Assembly: GCA_946811185.2 (NCBI GenBank) | Contig: OX328109.1 | Location: 30,302,129 to 30,366,128 of the forward strand | Source: Hippopus hippopus | Taxonomy: Eukaryota > Mollusca > Bivalvia > Cardiida > Cardiidae | Length of the DNA stretch: 64,000 nt | Direction of reading: 5' to 3' | Part shown: piece by piece, positions 1-12,380 of the stretch | Layout of the letters: each line of letters starts with the position of its first letter | Numbering within the stretch: position 1 is the first letter of the stretch | The notes under the pieces: generated by a model | Told to the model about the DNA's origin: nothing | Seen by the model: only the letters and a program-made list of their open reading frames with translations | Database searches by the model: none | Translations under genes and position numbers: made by a program

Positions 1-208
1 AAAGGACCCTGAAGGAGAAGCATTTTGAAAACATGGTGGGAAAAGGAGAAAATGCTGTTAAGTTGGTAACCAGCATTTTCTGCTTTTGCTACCAGGTTTT
101 CTACCATGTCAAAGAACTTTGGTTCATTAGTATCACTTTTCAAAATTGCCTTGTGCAGATGCTTTCAATATGGAAGTGTATTTAACCTGCCATTTGGTAA
201 AGGGTTAG
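1..208 (-). mobile_element. F1 palindromic MITE, cut by the window edge
   Basis: The central hairpin (GGAGAAAATGCTG, then AACCAGCATTTTCTGC) and the outer end GGTAAAGGGTTA are present; the left end lies outside the window. Orientation is set by the TCTACCATGTCAAAGA side following the hairpin. A small insertion (TTAAGTT) sits at the hairpin centre. Confidence 0.8.
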
Positions 209-740
209 TGAGTTTATTTCTCGAAACTTAGCCAGTACTGGCACCGTGATGTGTGTTGTTCTAAAGATTGGCTGCACTGATTGCAGGATTTTAACCCAGA
301 ACATTTGATGTGAGAAGCTGATGCTCTATTTTTCAGTTGTGTTGGTCCACAAAATTTGAAGTTTTCAAGTAACCCATTGAATTGAAATGATTTCAAAGTC
401 AATCAATATTTTGGAAACAAATTTTTGTTCATTTTATAAGATTAAAGAAATTTGATTCGGTTTTCAATAGAACAGGGATTGTATATACATATACTCAGTA
501 TATAAGATCCCTGAATCGAGTAAAGAACGAAATACTTTTCAACTAAGAGGTAGAAACTAGTATAAAGGTAGGTATAAAGCTAGAAACTACTCTCATTACT
601 TTGATTTTGAAGAAAAATACTTTAAATGCTTTGATTTTTTTTTTCGTTTGAAGAGTTACCTCGCTTCTCTCAAGGTCGATAGAGGTCGTTCCGAGGAAAA
701 ACAACAATAATGAACTATAGAATGAATGTGGACGGATATT
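209..740. other. Upstream region of PPTC7, no gene seen
   Basis: No coding exon was recognised. The stretch holds a short palindrome at about 473-515 (ACAGGGATTGTATATACA, later TATAAGATCCCTG) that recurs upstream of VPS29 at about 39264-39300. Two TATAAAG-like sequences occur near 560-580, but nothing links them to a start site. Confidence 0.4.
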
Positions 741-748
741 TTACGTAA
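741..748. promoter_or_regulatory. TTACGTAA palindrome upstream of PPTC7
   Basis: A perfect 8-bp palindrome TTACGTAA lies 58 bp upstream of the PPTC7 start codon. This sequence is the known high-affinity site of PAR/C-EBP-type bZIP factors. Its use as a promoter element here is inference from position only. Confidence 0.3.
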
Positions 749-805
749 TGTGACAATGCAGTGGTCAATGTTTAATTTGTACACGATAAAGGTATTTTTA
801 CGGAG

Positions 806-3800
806 ATGACTACTACTTGGGTTCGATCCTTTTTCAGACTTTTCGCATCCAACGTTCAGACAGAACTAAAAAGTAAACAACAAACAAGGGATCTTAAATT
901 TGTCACTGGGTGTTCGGGTTTTTCCAAAAGTTTGACATCATGCAGCACTGGGCCGAAAAAGTGGACGTTTGGAGATGATTCATATTTCATAGCTAGGAAT
1001 AATACGGCGGATGTTATCGGTAATTCATACGGAGTTGTGTTGCTATAAAAATTTATTGACCGTCACCAATCGTTATTGTTTGTGACCTCTCTTCACGTGC
1101 ATGTCACACGTGATGAAATTCTTGTTGAATAATTTATTTCTTTAATGCTTGAATCTCTAAGGTACCAAGTTACTTGGTATAAGTTCCCTGGCATTATCTC
1201 AGAAACTCCCCACCATGGGTTTTGCTTAGAAAGTGGGGGGGGGGGGGGAAGGGTATAATGCAAGAAATGTTCGGAAACGGTGTTGAGATGGTGAATACGC
1301 AGGACTTGCATTCATTTCGTACATTTCTTGCATTATCGCCCAAAATTTCCAAGCAAAATCCATGGTGGAGAGTTCCTGGAATTATGCCAGTTGCCTTTCA
1401 ATTTGTCAGTGACTTATCTGCTCCATTCTTGGCCAAATTGCAGATGTACATGTATCAAGACAGTTTCCCACAAGACAGTTCCCTGACTTAAGTTTTCAAG
1501 ATGGTTGCCCGACAGATTTGAAGGTTCCCAGACACTTTTGAAGACAGTTTCTAGGCGCTTTTGTTCCTTGTCAAATAACCTGTCATTGATAATAACAGTG
1601 TTCAATCTAGCTTAGCTTGGAAGGGGGCCATCTGGCCCACAGACAATGAAATAAGGGGCCATTTTGGAAAGGGGGGGGCACACATAAAAAATTATACTTT
1701 ATTACTGTTATGTTAGCCTTTTTATTTCACAAGTGTTGCCTTTTTATGTAACAAGTATATTCTCATTTATGTATCTATGAATATACTATGCTAATAATAA
1801 TGCAACATTGCATAAATTATCATTGATATTTACGCAACCTTGTTTCCACCATTAATTTAATCCTAATGAAAAATGACAAAATAGATCTGTCTTTTCATAG
1901 GTAAATTTTAAAAAATTTTGATATCCCGTCACAGAGGGATTTAACTTCCCCATTGATCACTCAAACTAGAGTTAAATTTTCTCACCATAAACTAACCAAC
2001 TTTTTAACCTATCATCCGGAAGTCATTTTGGTTGAAACTTGCGTTTCTGTAGGGTTTTATTACTGTCGCTTGAACTAGGGGTAGGTACTGGCCCAATTGT
2101 GCTTTCTGAAGTAATATTTTCAACCGGTTTTGCCTTTTTTTGGCCCCATTGAGGCATTGAAAATACTCAGAAAATAGCTTCATTGAGCTGTTGAATGATT
2201 AGTGAAAGTTCAAAGAATCGGAACCTCTGGTACCCTTCTTTCCCCCGAAACCGTTGAGTACAAAGATCGATAACAGGCTGCCACTTTTATCTTTGCCATA
2301 ACATCCATTGGGTTATCGATAAATTCTCACTAGTAGGCTCTGCATTATGTTTATTGAGTGGATAAAGGCAGAAACAGACAAAAGGGACCCTACTTTGTGG
2401 AATGGCATTTTTACAATTGAGTGCGCCCGACGGGCCAGAGGTTGGTTTAGACTTGCGCCATCTGGGACTTTAGGGGGCCTATAGAGCAATGGCGTGCTCT
2501 AGATTGAACACTGTAATAAAGATTGATTGCCATGAGAAATTTTGAAAATGTTTGTGGATAATCGATGTATTATGATTGGATGATTGTCATGAAAATAGAA
2601 GACTTTTAAATGACTTTAACTTCAATTTTAATAAAACAATATGTTTCAGAAGTACTTGGCATTAATCCTTTAAACTATTTTGATAATACATCAGGGTTCC
2701 ATCTAGAATTTTGTCAGAATGGGCCAGTGGCCCATCAATATTTTAAAAAGGGGCCACCAGTATTTTGAGATGGGCCAGCACTTTTTTAACAATCAAATAA
2801 CCAGGATCTTGGCATTTTAAAAGCTCAATTATTACTGACTTACTATATAAAGGAAGTAAATCCAGATAGTTTACTGCTTAATTGTGTATGGGGATAGTGA
2901 CTGAGTTGTTAAGAGGTCAAATTATGTAACAACACTAAAAATCATTTGTTTTAAATGATTGCTGTATTATACAAGTGACTTGTATTACAATTTTTTTTGT
3001 ATCGTCGTAACGAAGCCAGTGAAATTGAGGCTTTTGTAGCCACTCAGTTTGAATTTTTTTTGCATACGATTTCCCAGCTTTTCCATCAGCTGATTGTTTT
3101 TCACCATTAATTTCACCCGATTGCTGCGTTTTCGCTTGTTTGGCGGAATTTCCGCCAGAAAAGAAATCACCGATTCGTTTCTGTGTTTGCGTTGCCGACA
3201 TGTTTTCAAAAGCTGGTTTCCATCGCGCTCGTTCATGTGCCATGAATAAGTGAATATCCGAATACCAGTAACGCTCTCCATGTTGCTGCGACGCTTTGCA
3301 GTCAAATTTCAATACTGCGGAAAGCGTCTTCTAACATTGACTCGCTAAAAACTATACTAAAAAAAAGTTAATGGTGACACACAACGGAATCGGAAAAGCA
3401 CCGATGCATTGGATTTTGCGCTGATCCGGCGCACTGGAGTTTCAAAAATGGGCCAAGGACTTTAAAATCGCGCCATTGGCGCAAAAACGCAGCCTGGATT
3501 GAACCCTGATACATACATGTTTTACTTGTGTGTATGTCTTTAATTGTTTAAGAATCACATGATAGAGAGGGGAAGATTAACGTATGCAAAATATTTTTTC
3601 CGTTTATCTTAAACACTGTCTATAAGCCGCCTGTTTTTACATATATTGTATGTCTCATTTGGGAAATATTGTTTATTTCAATTTTGTTTGGTATTTGGCT
3701 ATGAAAAGTCATCAAATTCTACTATCAAACAAAGCTCATTTAAAGAAAATAATAGACATTTCACATTACAGTCATAGAAAACTACAGACAATCTAACAGT

Positions 3801-6800
3801 GATCAAATACACTCATCAATCACGGGTACAAATTTATCCAAAAAATCCCAATCAACCATTTTATCCATGATGATTGTCATTTGACATAGAGCTTAAGTGT
3901 CTGGGAACTGTCTGCAGATCTGTTGGGGAACTGTCTTGTCGGAGAACTGTCTTGTTCCTACAGTAGTCTAAATCCTAAGCCTTGTTTGGCTCTGTTACTG
4001 AGATGTTGTTTGAGTCTTATTCTTGAAAACACTTGATATTGTGTTTGTCAGCTGATAAATCTGATTTCAAATGTATAAGGTTGCCATAGAAATTTTGGTG
4101 GGAAAGTGATGCATAACAGGTGTTTAAAATTGAACATTGTAAGAAAACATTACACAACATGATATTTATTTAATTGTAATTGGGTTTTATCAAAACTTCT
4201 GATAGACACACTCTTCAGGACTTTTCTTCAAATTTTGTCCTTCTCTTAGACCACTGTTAACCAGTTAACTAATTTGTTTAATGTTGATCAGGCAACACCA
4301 CAATTTGCATTGAATAGCATATAGGAAATATTTCAGCTGGACTTACTGCAGAAGTTTAATATGGTTACCTCAAACGGCATTTTTAGTTTAAAGTTTGATG
4401 TTTGGATACTGATTTCCTGTCATGACAACATTGTTTGTTATTTATTCTTTCCCTCTAAACAACTTCCTGTTTCATTAACCTTTTGCAGGAGTAGCAGATG
4501 GTGTAGGTGGGTGGAGAAATTATGGCATTGATCCTTCAGCTTTTTCCACATCCTTGATGCGAGAATGTGAAAGACTGGTGAACAACGGGAGATATAAACC
4601 TCATTTACCAGCAGATATTATTCAAGACAGTTACCAAGAACTCTTGAATTTGAAATATCCTCTTTTAGGTATTTCTTTTGCTCTAACTATTGTTGTTTGC
4701 ATAAACTCCTAGTAAAACATAGGTACATGAATTAAAAAAAAGGGAGTAGTTTTGAATCCTTAGAGTAGAAATCTCTCTTCTTAGTCACAGTTTACCTGCT
4801 CGAAATTTACTCATTAGAATTGTCATTTAATTGGAAATTTCTCATGAAACTAATATCATAGACTAGCTATTACACTGCTTGAAAAAGTACTCCTTTGTTA
4901 TTAGCATATCTAGACTGTGAAAATATGCACAAGCATCTTGATATATATGCAAAAAAAAAAAGGCATTTGCCATTAGCTGTGCTAGCAACTTATCTATTGT
5001 TTAGCCAGTCATTCTCTACTGTAACTGTTTACCAGGTGACAAAATGTTGCACTTGTCCATGTTGTCCATGTGCACACAACATAATTGTACCTCAAATGAT
5101 GAGATTTTACTTTGAAAGGGTTGGCAAAATAATGAGAAAAAGAGAAAATCATGGTCATAAAATGACAAGATTATTTGGTAAAGGGTCAATTGGTTTTAGA
5201 ATCAGTTTCAAATGAAAGTTTTAGGGAGTTGACATTTTTTTTTGACATACATGTATTATATCAATATAGATAGTATATTCTAATGCTGGTGATGAGAATT
5301 AATGGAATGATCCAAAATTTATTTGCCATATTGATATATTATACATGGATCATTGGATGTCCTCTTTTTCCTATTGCTTTATGTAATAAATTTAAACACA
5401 TTTCAGAAAAGCCACATAAAGCAGTCTTAAGAGATCTTTTGTCAAACAAATAAGACCAAGCAAATACTATTTACTGTATCTACCAAAAAAATCATTAGTC
5501 TTATATTTTGAAATATGATTACTTTTCTTGCTTAAAGGTGGCAGCACAGCTTGTGTGGTGGCTCTCCACAAAGCTGAGAAGACCATTTACACTGCTAACC
5601 TAGGTGACAGTGGGTTTTTACTAATACGAGATGGTGAGGTAGTTCACAGATCAGAGGAACAGCAGCATTACTTCAATACTCCATTCCAGCTGACAGTAGC
5701 TCCTCCAGAACAGGAGGGTTTGGTACTCAATGACAGGTAACTATATATACGGCATACTGCTGTGCATCAACTCTATACCAAATAACTCTGCCTTTGAAGA
5801 ACCTTTCAGAAGAAAGCTTTTTGAAACATTGTGGAAAAAGGAGAAAATGCTGGTAACCAGCAATTTCTTCTTTTCACACAATGTTTTTGACCCTCTCAAA
5901 GACACACCCTACATTTTAGCAACATATGACATCTGTAAATGCTTCCAGTGTGGTAGACTAGAAACTTTTTCCATGTGGTAACGATTAAACAAAAATAGAC
6001 TGTATTATCAACAGAATAAAGCTTTTAAACATTGTGCAAAAAGATAGCTTGAATTTGAAATCAGTGATTGCCCCAAAATTTCATTTGAAAAAGATATTTC
6101 CTTGAACCATTTACAGCACAAAGTTACCGGGATCGTTAAGACTTTGAGTAAGACGGTTTTTGAATACAATTTGGAAAATGGAGAAATTGCTGATTCCAGT
6201 ATTTTCTTCTTCCAGGATGGTGTTTCCTATCCTTTGAAAGACATACCTTCTTATTAAAGAAACATTTAATTAGTCATCTGCAAATACTGTCTGTATTGAT
6301 GGGTCTAAAGTTTATCATTTGGTAAAGATTTTATGAATTATTTCTCCCTCAAATAAAGAAAACAAACTTGATTTACACAGAAGCAATTGATAAAAGAAAT
6401 AGTCATTGTGACACCTGAAAAAACTGCTGATCAGCTATTAAAGTGAAGAAGTTGTTCAATCCAATTTTTTATCCAGACAAAAAAAAAAAATGGTTTAGAT
6501 CAAGGGTCAATATGAAAACATTTGCAGACAACAAATCGAATGTTGCTCAGTGTTGCTCCAATGAAAAGATTTGTCTTTGTTGAGGTAGAAAACATTGTGT
6601 ATTTTAACATTTTGTCCTATTTCCACAGCTTTTTTTAAAGGTCTTCTTTCTCTGGGTCTTTAAAACAGGATTTTGTGGTAATTAGTCAGTAAAGATTCAT
6701 ACAATAGTTCATCACAAGAGGATGCTAAGGACTCTTTATACCTGTTGATGTGTCTGTACCTGACTACAGTATTTTAGGCTCTTACAGTTTGAAAATATTT

Positions 6801-9800
6801 GAAGTGACAAATGTGGCTTGAATGATAGGATTTGTCTTTGAAAGAGTAGAGATTTTTGTTGGAAAAGAAGAAAAAAACTTTAGTTGCTCAGTTGACTTTG
6901 TGAGTTCTTGTTTTTTTTCCATCATCAGTAGCTTGGCTGTTTTTGAAAAAATATTTGAGGTATTGATGTAGCCATGGCATAGTCCTTGTCTGCGTTGTGC
7001 AAAAACTTTGACATTTTATAACATCTGTTATTACTTGAGATATTTACTTCAAACTAAGACAAATGTTAACCATGAAAAGGGAAATCCATACAACGGGGCA
7101 GGCAACTATCAAAAGATTTTTGACACAGTTATGCCCCTTTTTCACCCTGGAATTTTCAAAAAACTTTGGCATTTCATAATATCTTTGTTATTACTGAAGA
7201 TATTTACTTCAAAGTCAGACAAGTTGTTCATTATCTAAAGGGAAACCCATACAACAAGTGTAGATAACCATCAAAGTATTTTTTTGCACGGTTATGTCCC
7301 TTTTTTGACCTAGAATTTTCACTAAAAATCAAGTAATCGCAGCCAAGCTTTGGCACCTGCATGCGATGCTCTTGTTAATGTTATACAATGTATACAGGAA
7401 ATAACAGTTGTAAGGCACTGGCCAGTCCCTGTTAACAGTAACCTTTTACTTAACAATACTTGAATTTAACAACTCTGAGGAAGAAACCATATGAAAAAAA
7501 TATGGAAAAAAGAGGAAAATGCTGCTAACAATCATTTTTTCTGTTCCCACAAAGTTCTCTACCCTTCCATAGGTGAAACCAATAACTTTAGCCATATTTG
7601 TATTGTTGTCTGCGAATGTTTTTCACCTGGAAAAGTCTAAAATTTTGTTGACTGGTTTAGAGTTAAACATAATGGATTCACTCATCTTTGATTTAAACCT
7701 TTGACCACACAATCCCGAGTTTTAAAAACCTTAAAATAAAGGCTTTTGAAAACATTTTTGGAAAGGGAGAAAGTACTGGTAACCATTCTTTTCTACCCTA
7801 TCTGTGACAGAAATCATCATTTGAAGTACATTTGTTTTGATGTCTGCAAGTGCTTTCAGTTTTTTGAGGCCGAAATTTTTTCATTTTGGCAAAGAGTTCA
7901 ACTCATTTTTCAGAATTGAAATGGCCAGTAGGAGTTCGTATAAAGTAGAGGAAGGTGATATATTACTGATGGGTACAGATGGGTTGTTTGACAACATGCA
8001 TGAAGATATGATAGTGGATTATATCACCAAATACAAGGTAAAATGAGTTCATGTATGTCATAATACTGGCTTGTGTAACTTTAAGAACTACTGTTTATTT
8101 TGTTGTGAAATTTTACTGGTTTGTTCTAAATTTTCTAGAATTTTTGTGACTTCAATGATTGAGACAATGAAATGGATGTTTCTAGGATGCACTATAATTA
8201 TTGATTCTTGGATCAATCTTTAATATGTTAGTGATTGCCATTTAAAAAGTTGTAGAATAGCTAATTTACTAAGTCTGTCTTGCCTGGTTTAAGTTCTATT
8301 TGGTACCTTTTAACAATGTAGAGGCTTTCATTTTAAATGAAATAGGTATTTTCTTAAGAATACAATGTCTTTTTCTATTACATAAAATATTTTGACATAT
8401 GGTGCAGTTAACATTGTGAGAAAGAGATGAACATATCAACCTATAATTGCCTGGGCAGGGTTTCAGGAAAAAAACTCAAGTCTCTTTTTAGCTCATTTTC
8501 GCTGATGAACGTATTTTCTGAGTTAATTTGAGTGTATTGTAACCTTTGGTAACCTTTTCACACCCTGAGCTGACACACCTTTTCAGAGTATGTTTATTTT
8601 GCCAAGTTGAGTTTGAAACATTGTGTCAACCCAGGATTTTAAATTGTTATCTATGCTAGTTAATGTTAGTGATATTCATCTCAAATAGCCAACTTTACTT
8701 TAGTCGGAAACCGACTCCATTTGTGGACTTGAGCAAAATAAGAGACTTACTGTAACTTTTTTCAAAAAACTTGCTCTGTTCTCACATGAAGTGGATTGTC
8801 GCAGATAACATAGACACAAAAAATACAGTGTCTGGTCCAAATCCAAAGAATTTACTCTCAAAATAAAGATACTTATGTACAGCATAAGCTCTATATATTG
8901 ATATTAAATAGATCATGCTGCCTGAATGGCATATATGATTATCAGAAATTTCAAAGAAAATGTACTAACAGTATATAAAAGATTAAAGGTTAAAGTATTT
9001 TCTGTTGCAGAATCACAGAGATGCTAGTAAAGTAACAGCAACAAATATAGCTCAAAAAGCTCATGAATTATCACTTGATCCTGATGTTTTGTCTCCGTTT
9101 GCTGTTTCTGCTATAGATGCTGGTATTTACATCAGAGGTAACTGTAGTTATATATGTATCTTTTCAGCAATTAAGTTGTTTGTATTCTTTCAGAGGCAAG
9201 AGTACAGGTTAGGTTTACAGAAAGTAATAATCAAGAGTTGCTGAGATTTAAACATGTTGTATATAAAAATAGATTCAAATTATTAAAACAGAGGTAAATT
9301 TAAGTTCATCTGGAATTTTGGACTTATTTTATTGGATTTTAAAGAACTCCATCATGTTCAAAACCAATCGGTGAACTGGCCCCAGCCTCTAATATGGTAA
9401 AACAAATCATTTTAGGCTATAAAGACCTATCCATCAGGTACAATATAAGATGGTATTATACTTGGTAAAAAAATATGTTACAGATGGGTGATGCTATTCT
9501 TACAGTAATGCATTTTACAGAGCAAGTTGTTATATAGCATGAACCCATTTTAAAAAAACAGGCTAAATATGGAAATAGAATGGTCTTCTAATATGCAGAA
9601 AATTTACCTTTAGCAAAGAGTTTTGACCCTAGGCCGGCATGTGCATACTGTACAGGTTGACTTAGGCAAATAGTTTTTGCAGGTACATTAAGGTCTACAG
9701 CCCTCAACTCATCGGTAAACATCGACGTTTTCATAAAGGCTATTCGGCCAATCTCGGCAGCTTCCGTCTTTTAACATGAGAGTTAGGGGCCATAGACCTT

Positions 9801-10201
9801 AAACTACCTTTTCGCTGAGCATGACTTAACTCTTTACCAAACAACATAATGATAGACCGGTCCAAATTGAGTGCATTTACAGACAACAAAATAAACGCGA
9901 CTGAAAAATTGAAATTTGGTTTGGGAAGGGTAGAAAACATTGTGGGAAAAGGAGAAAATGCTGGATACCAGCGTTTTTTCCTTTTCCCACAATGTTTTCA
10001 AAAGGCCTCTTTCTCATGGTTGTTAAAAGCCAGGATTGTGCAGTAAAGAGTTAACTGTAATCAATTTTTGATAAACATTAGACAGGAATACATTTTGTGT
10101 AGAATACATGTTTTAGGGGTTTTATTTCCTGTGTTACAGGTGGCAAGCCAGATGATATAACTGTAATTGTGGCAACTGTATCCTGTGATCCCATGTCATA
10201 G
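806..10201 (+). CDS. PPTC7: PPTC7, mitochondrial PP2C-type protein phosphatase
   Basis: Six coding exons: 806-1019, 4489-4668, 5538-5736, 7914-8037, 9011-9137 and 10140-10201. All junctions are GT-AG with matching phases. They join to 301 residues, close to the 304 of the human protein as I recall it. PP2C metal-site motifs are intact: GVADGVGGW at residues 72-80, LGDSG at 153-157, TDGLFDN at 219-225 and GKPDD at 283-287. The N-terminus ([16 protein letters not shown]) is basic and amphipathic with no early acidic residue, as expected of a mitochondrial presequence. In the family, PPTC7 is a mitochondrial Ser/Thr phosphatase that supports coenzyme Q synthesis and matrix protein dephosphorylation and restrains BNIP3/NIX mitophagy. 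The start codon is the first ATG of exon 1. Introns are full of F1 copies, and one sits right before exon 4. It is convergent with RAD9 downstream. Confidence 0.95.
1183..1400. repeat. Imperfect foldback repeat in PPTC7 intron 1
   Basis: The left arm (GGCATTATCTC, CCACCATGGGTTTTGCTTAG, ATAATGCAAGAAATG) is mirrored by the right arm (CATTTCTTGCATTAT, AAGCAAAATCCATGGTGG, GGAATTATGCC). A G-run at about 1231-1248 sits inside the left arm. No coding potential; probably a degenerate MITE. Confidence 0.6.
1596..2513. mobile_element. hAT-like non-autonomous element, 918 bp
   Basis: The ends form a perfect 15-bp terminal inverted repeat, CAGTGTTCAATCTAG on the left and CTAGATTGAACACTG on the right. 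It is flanked on both sides by TAATAA (1590-1595 and 2514-2519), a 6-bp target duplication. CAGNG ends are typical of the hAT superfamily. No transposase reading frame was found inside. It carries GGGGCCATCTGGCCC-like runs near its left end, also found in the next element. Confidence 0.75.
2692..3508. mobile_element. hAT-like element, 817 bp, related to the 1596 element
   Basis: Ends are CAGGGTTCCATCTAG and, reversed, CAGGGTTCAATCCAG. Both sides carry ATACAT (2686-2691 and 3509-3514), again a 6-bp target duplication. The left subterminal GGGCCAGTGGCCCA matches the theme of the 1596 copy. Unlike that copy it holds a coding remnant (next entry). Confidence 0.75.
2935..3312 (-). pseudogene. Fragment of a TTF-type zinc-finger/hAT-like protein N-terminus
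   Basis: An open frame of 125 residues lies inside the 2692-3508 element. A probable natural start is the internal Met of [14 protein letters not shown]. The downstream segment [20 protein letters not shown] resembles the stretch just before the TTF-type zinc finger in ZNF862/KIAA-type and hAT-derived proteins (pattern: FxxxWLxxFxWLRYD). The frame then loses similarity and ends, with no zinc finger and no catalytic or dimerisation domain. I read it as the 5' remnant of a transposase-type gene or of a captured host exon. The family call rests on a short motif only. Confidence 0.5.
3515..4488. other. Rest of PPTC7 intron 1, nothing recognised
   Basis: AT-rich sequence with no exon, no complete MITE and no RNA gene that I can identify. 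It ends in a clear acceptor (TTAACCTTTTGCAG). Confidence 0.5.
5770..7902. mobile_element. Cluster of F1 MITE copies in PPTC7 intron 3
   Basis: Recognisable copies lie at about 5770-5988, 6116-6335, 6490-6690, 6780-6920 (partial), 7440-7668 and 7690-7902. They are identified by the GAAAACATTGTGG hairpin flank, the TGCTGGTAACCAGCA centre or the GTCTGCAAATGCTTTCA inner motif. All are diverged. The last copy stops 11 nt before the acceptor of exon 4. Confidence 0.7.
7010..7370 (+). repeat. Two tandem units of about 160 bp
   Basis: Unit 1 starts at CATTTTATAACATCTGTTAT and unit 2 at CATTTCATAATATCTTTGTT. Both contain GATATTTACTTCAAA, a GGGAAAYCCATACAAC motif and TTATGYCCCTTTTT. After unit 2 comes TCGCAGCCAAGCTTTGGCAC, an end often seen in bivalve repeats. 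It lies in PPTC7 intron 3 between F1 copies. Confidence 0.6.
8041..9010. other. PPTC7 intron 4, nothing recognised
   Basis: No exon, palindromic MITE or RNA gene was identified between exons 4 and 5. The intron ends in a good acceptor (TATTTTCTGTTGCAG). Confidence 0.5.
9355..9825. mobile_element. Degenerate F3-type repeat
   Basis: Contains the F3 internal motifs TCTAATATGCAGAAAATTTACC and AGTTTTGACCC, and ends in TTTTCGCTGAGCATGACT, a decayed form of the F3 end. It abuts the complete F1 copy that starts at 9826. The left boundary is uncertain. Confidence 0.45.
9826..10054 (+). mobile_element. F1 MITE, complete copy
   Basis: TTAA-to-TTAA copy of 229 bp in PPTC7 intron 5. The left end is TTAACTCTTTACCAAACAAC and the right end CAGTAAAGAGTTAA. 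The central hairpin around 9937-10005 has one disrupted arm (CCAGCGTTTTTTCC). TTAA flanks plus CYCTTTACC ends suggest a piggyBac-type element. Confidence 0.85.
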
Positions 10202-12380
10202 CACAACCATACCTTCACAGAGCAGCATCTAACATTTACTAGTCCATCCTCTAGGTTCTCTGGTTTGTGTCTTGCCTTTGGGTAGAGAAAGAAACCATTA
10301 AAGAACAGTCTTATGTACTCTGTTCCTGTTAGACCACATTTCTATTGATATAGTTCTCTTTTGAAAGTTGAAAAAAGAAAGAGGAAAAAGGAGAAATTTG
10401 CTTACAAAATAACCAGTGTAGTAGTGGTATAACCCTTTACTGGACAATAAAATTTTAGACATCTTTTTATTGAAAGCACTTGCAGAAATTATAGAATTTG
10501 TGAAAAGATAAAATACATTCAAGGAAAAAGAGAAAATGCTGGTTATCAGTTTTTTTCTCCTTTTCTCAAAATGTTTTTTTAAAAGCCTTCTCTGTAGGAG
10601 CCAAAAACTCAGGATTATGTGATGTAGAGTTATTCTTTACCAAACAACAAAATTTTAGACAAGTCCAAATTTAAAGCGTTTCCAAACAACAAAATAAATG
10701 TTACCCAAAATTGAAACTTGTCTCGGGAAAGATAGAAAACATTGTGAGAAAAGGAGAAATGCTGGTTACCAACATTTTCTTCTTTTCCTCAATGTTTTCA
10801 ACAGCTTTCTTCCTAAGGGTCATTAAGTCAGGATTGTGAGGTAAAGGGTTAAAAAAATTGAGGTGCTGAGGGTCAGGTTACAGAAATGAGACACAAAATC
10901 ATACTAATGGTGCAGATAGGTATAAATGTATGTGATAATCAAAGTATGCAATTTACTATGGGTCTGGAGCCTTCTGTCATGGCGAGAGTGAAACCTTGTA
11001 ATAAAATCTTATGTTATTCTATAGACTGGATGAAGTTGAAAAAATGCTTGTCTGTGCACGACGGCTCAATTTAAGGCATTTACTTATTCATGCTTGGATA
11101 ATTGCGAGAAATGTAATTTATTTCTGAATGCTTTCTTTCAGAAAGGAGGAAAACATTTGCTTGCCTCATAAATTACCAAAATAAAACTTTTAAGTATGTA
11201 TTTTTCGCATGTAGGTGAGCCATGCTCTGTGAAAAGGGGGTTTAATTCATCTGCAAAAAGTATCTACTCAGGTCAGCCTGTGCAGTCTACTACTTACCAT
11301 TCCCCTGTAATTCTGTAGAGAAAATAAACAGTGACCTTTATGCTGCTAAATAAGTTAAATGAAACCTCAAATCAATTGTAAAAGCCTTAATAATGCTACT
11401 TCAAACTTTTCTTGGAGAAAATATCTCGTTATCGGACAATGTAGATCCAAGATGAGACTGCACATTCTGTGCAGTCTCATCTTGATCTACATAGTCCGCA
11501 ATAGGTTAATGAGTCGCACTCAGCAGTCAAAGGGTTAACTTATTGGACAGCAGAATGATGTATGTTGAGCATTTTCCAGAAAGCACGCCCTATTGTCACA
11601 ATCTTTGGTGTCACAATGGCAATGGTCTAACTCATGAACTTTGAAGAGAACATTTACCATATTCATACACTGTACAAATATGTTCATGTAATGACGGTTT
11701 GGTTTAGTTCTCAGTTCTTTTTCTGTGGATTCATTTGTGTGTGTGTGTTCAGGTAAGCCTACTTAGTACTTTCTCTGTCATTTTCCTTGTTATTTATGTT
11801 AATGTATCAAAAACCATGTTGATCTCTCCCTACATTATTTAGTTATAAGGGACCTATTTGTTTTTATATGAAGTACAAAACTGATATAACTCAATGTTTA
11901 TGTGAACACTCTGACTTTTTACCAAATGCCCCTATCATAGTATCTGTTGATGACCTAGAGAGAGAGAGGGCTCTTGAAAACTCTATTTGAAAAGGAGAAA
12001 ATGTTACTAGACAGTATTTCCCCCTTTGTGCTTTTTTTTATTAACCTGAAGAACGCTTTTGAAAGCACTCTAGAGAATATGCTGGCTACCTGCATTTCTT
12101 CTTTTATTATAATGTTTTCTACCCTTTCAGAGACAGATCCCAGCATTTGAGCCCCCCTTTACCACACAATCCCGAGTTTTCATGACATGGAGGAAGAAGG
12201 CTCTTGAAAACATTATGGGGAAAGGAGAAAATCCTAGTAACCAGTGTTTTCTCCTTTTCTCACAATGTTTTCTACCATTTCAATGAAAGAATTATATTTT
12301 CAGATATATTGAATATCTTGTTTGCAATTACTTGCATTTTGGAAAAGTCTAAAATTTTGTTGTGAGGTAAAGAGTTAATT
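10202..12380. mobile_element. Downstream of PPTC7: F1, F2 and F3 copies
   Basis: F1 copies lie at about 10431-10633, 10630-10852 (abutting, same orientation), 11915-12150 (composite) and 12158-12378. An F3 left end (GAGCCATGCTCTGTGAAAAG) starts near 11217. An F2 palindrome occupies about 11400-11540: TGTAGATCCAAGATGAGACTG is mirrored by CAGTCTCATCTTGATCTACA, ending in AAAGGGTTAA. No coding exon was seen after the PPTC7 stop. Confidence 0.65.

Noticed and set aside
4895..5215. 106-codon plus-strand frame in PPTC7 intron 2
   Set aside because: No known motif, AT-rich composition, no splice continuity with PPTC7 exons. Treated as chance.
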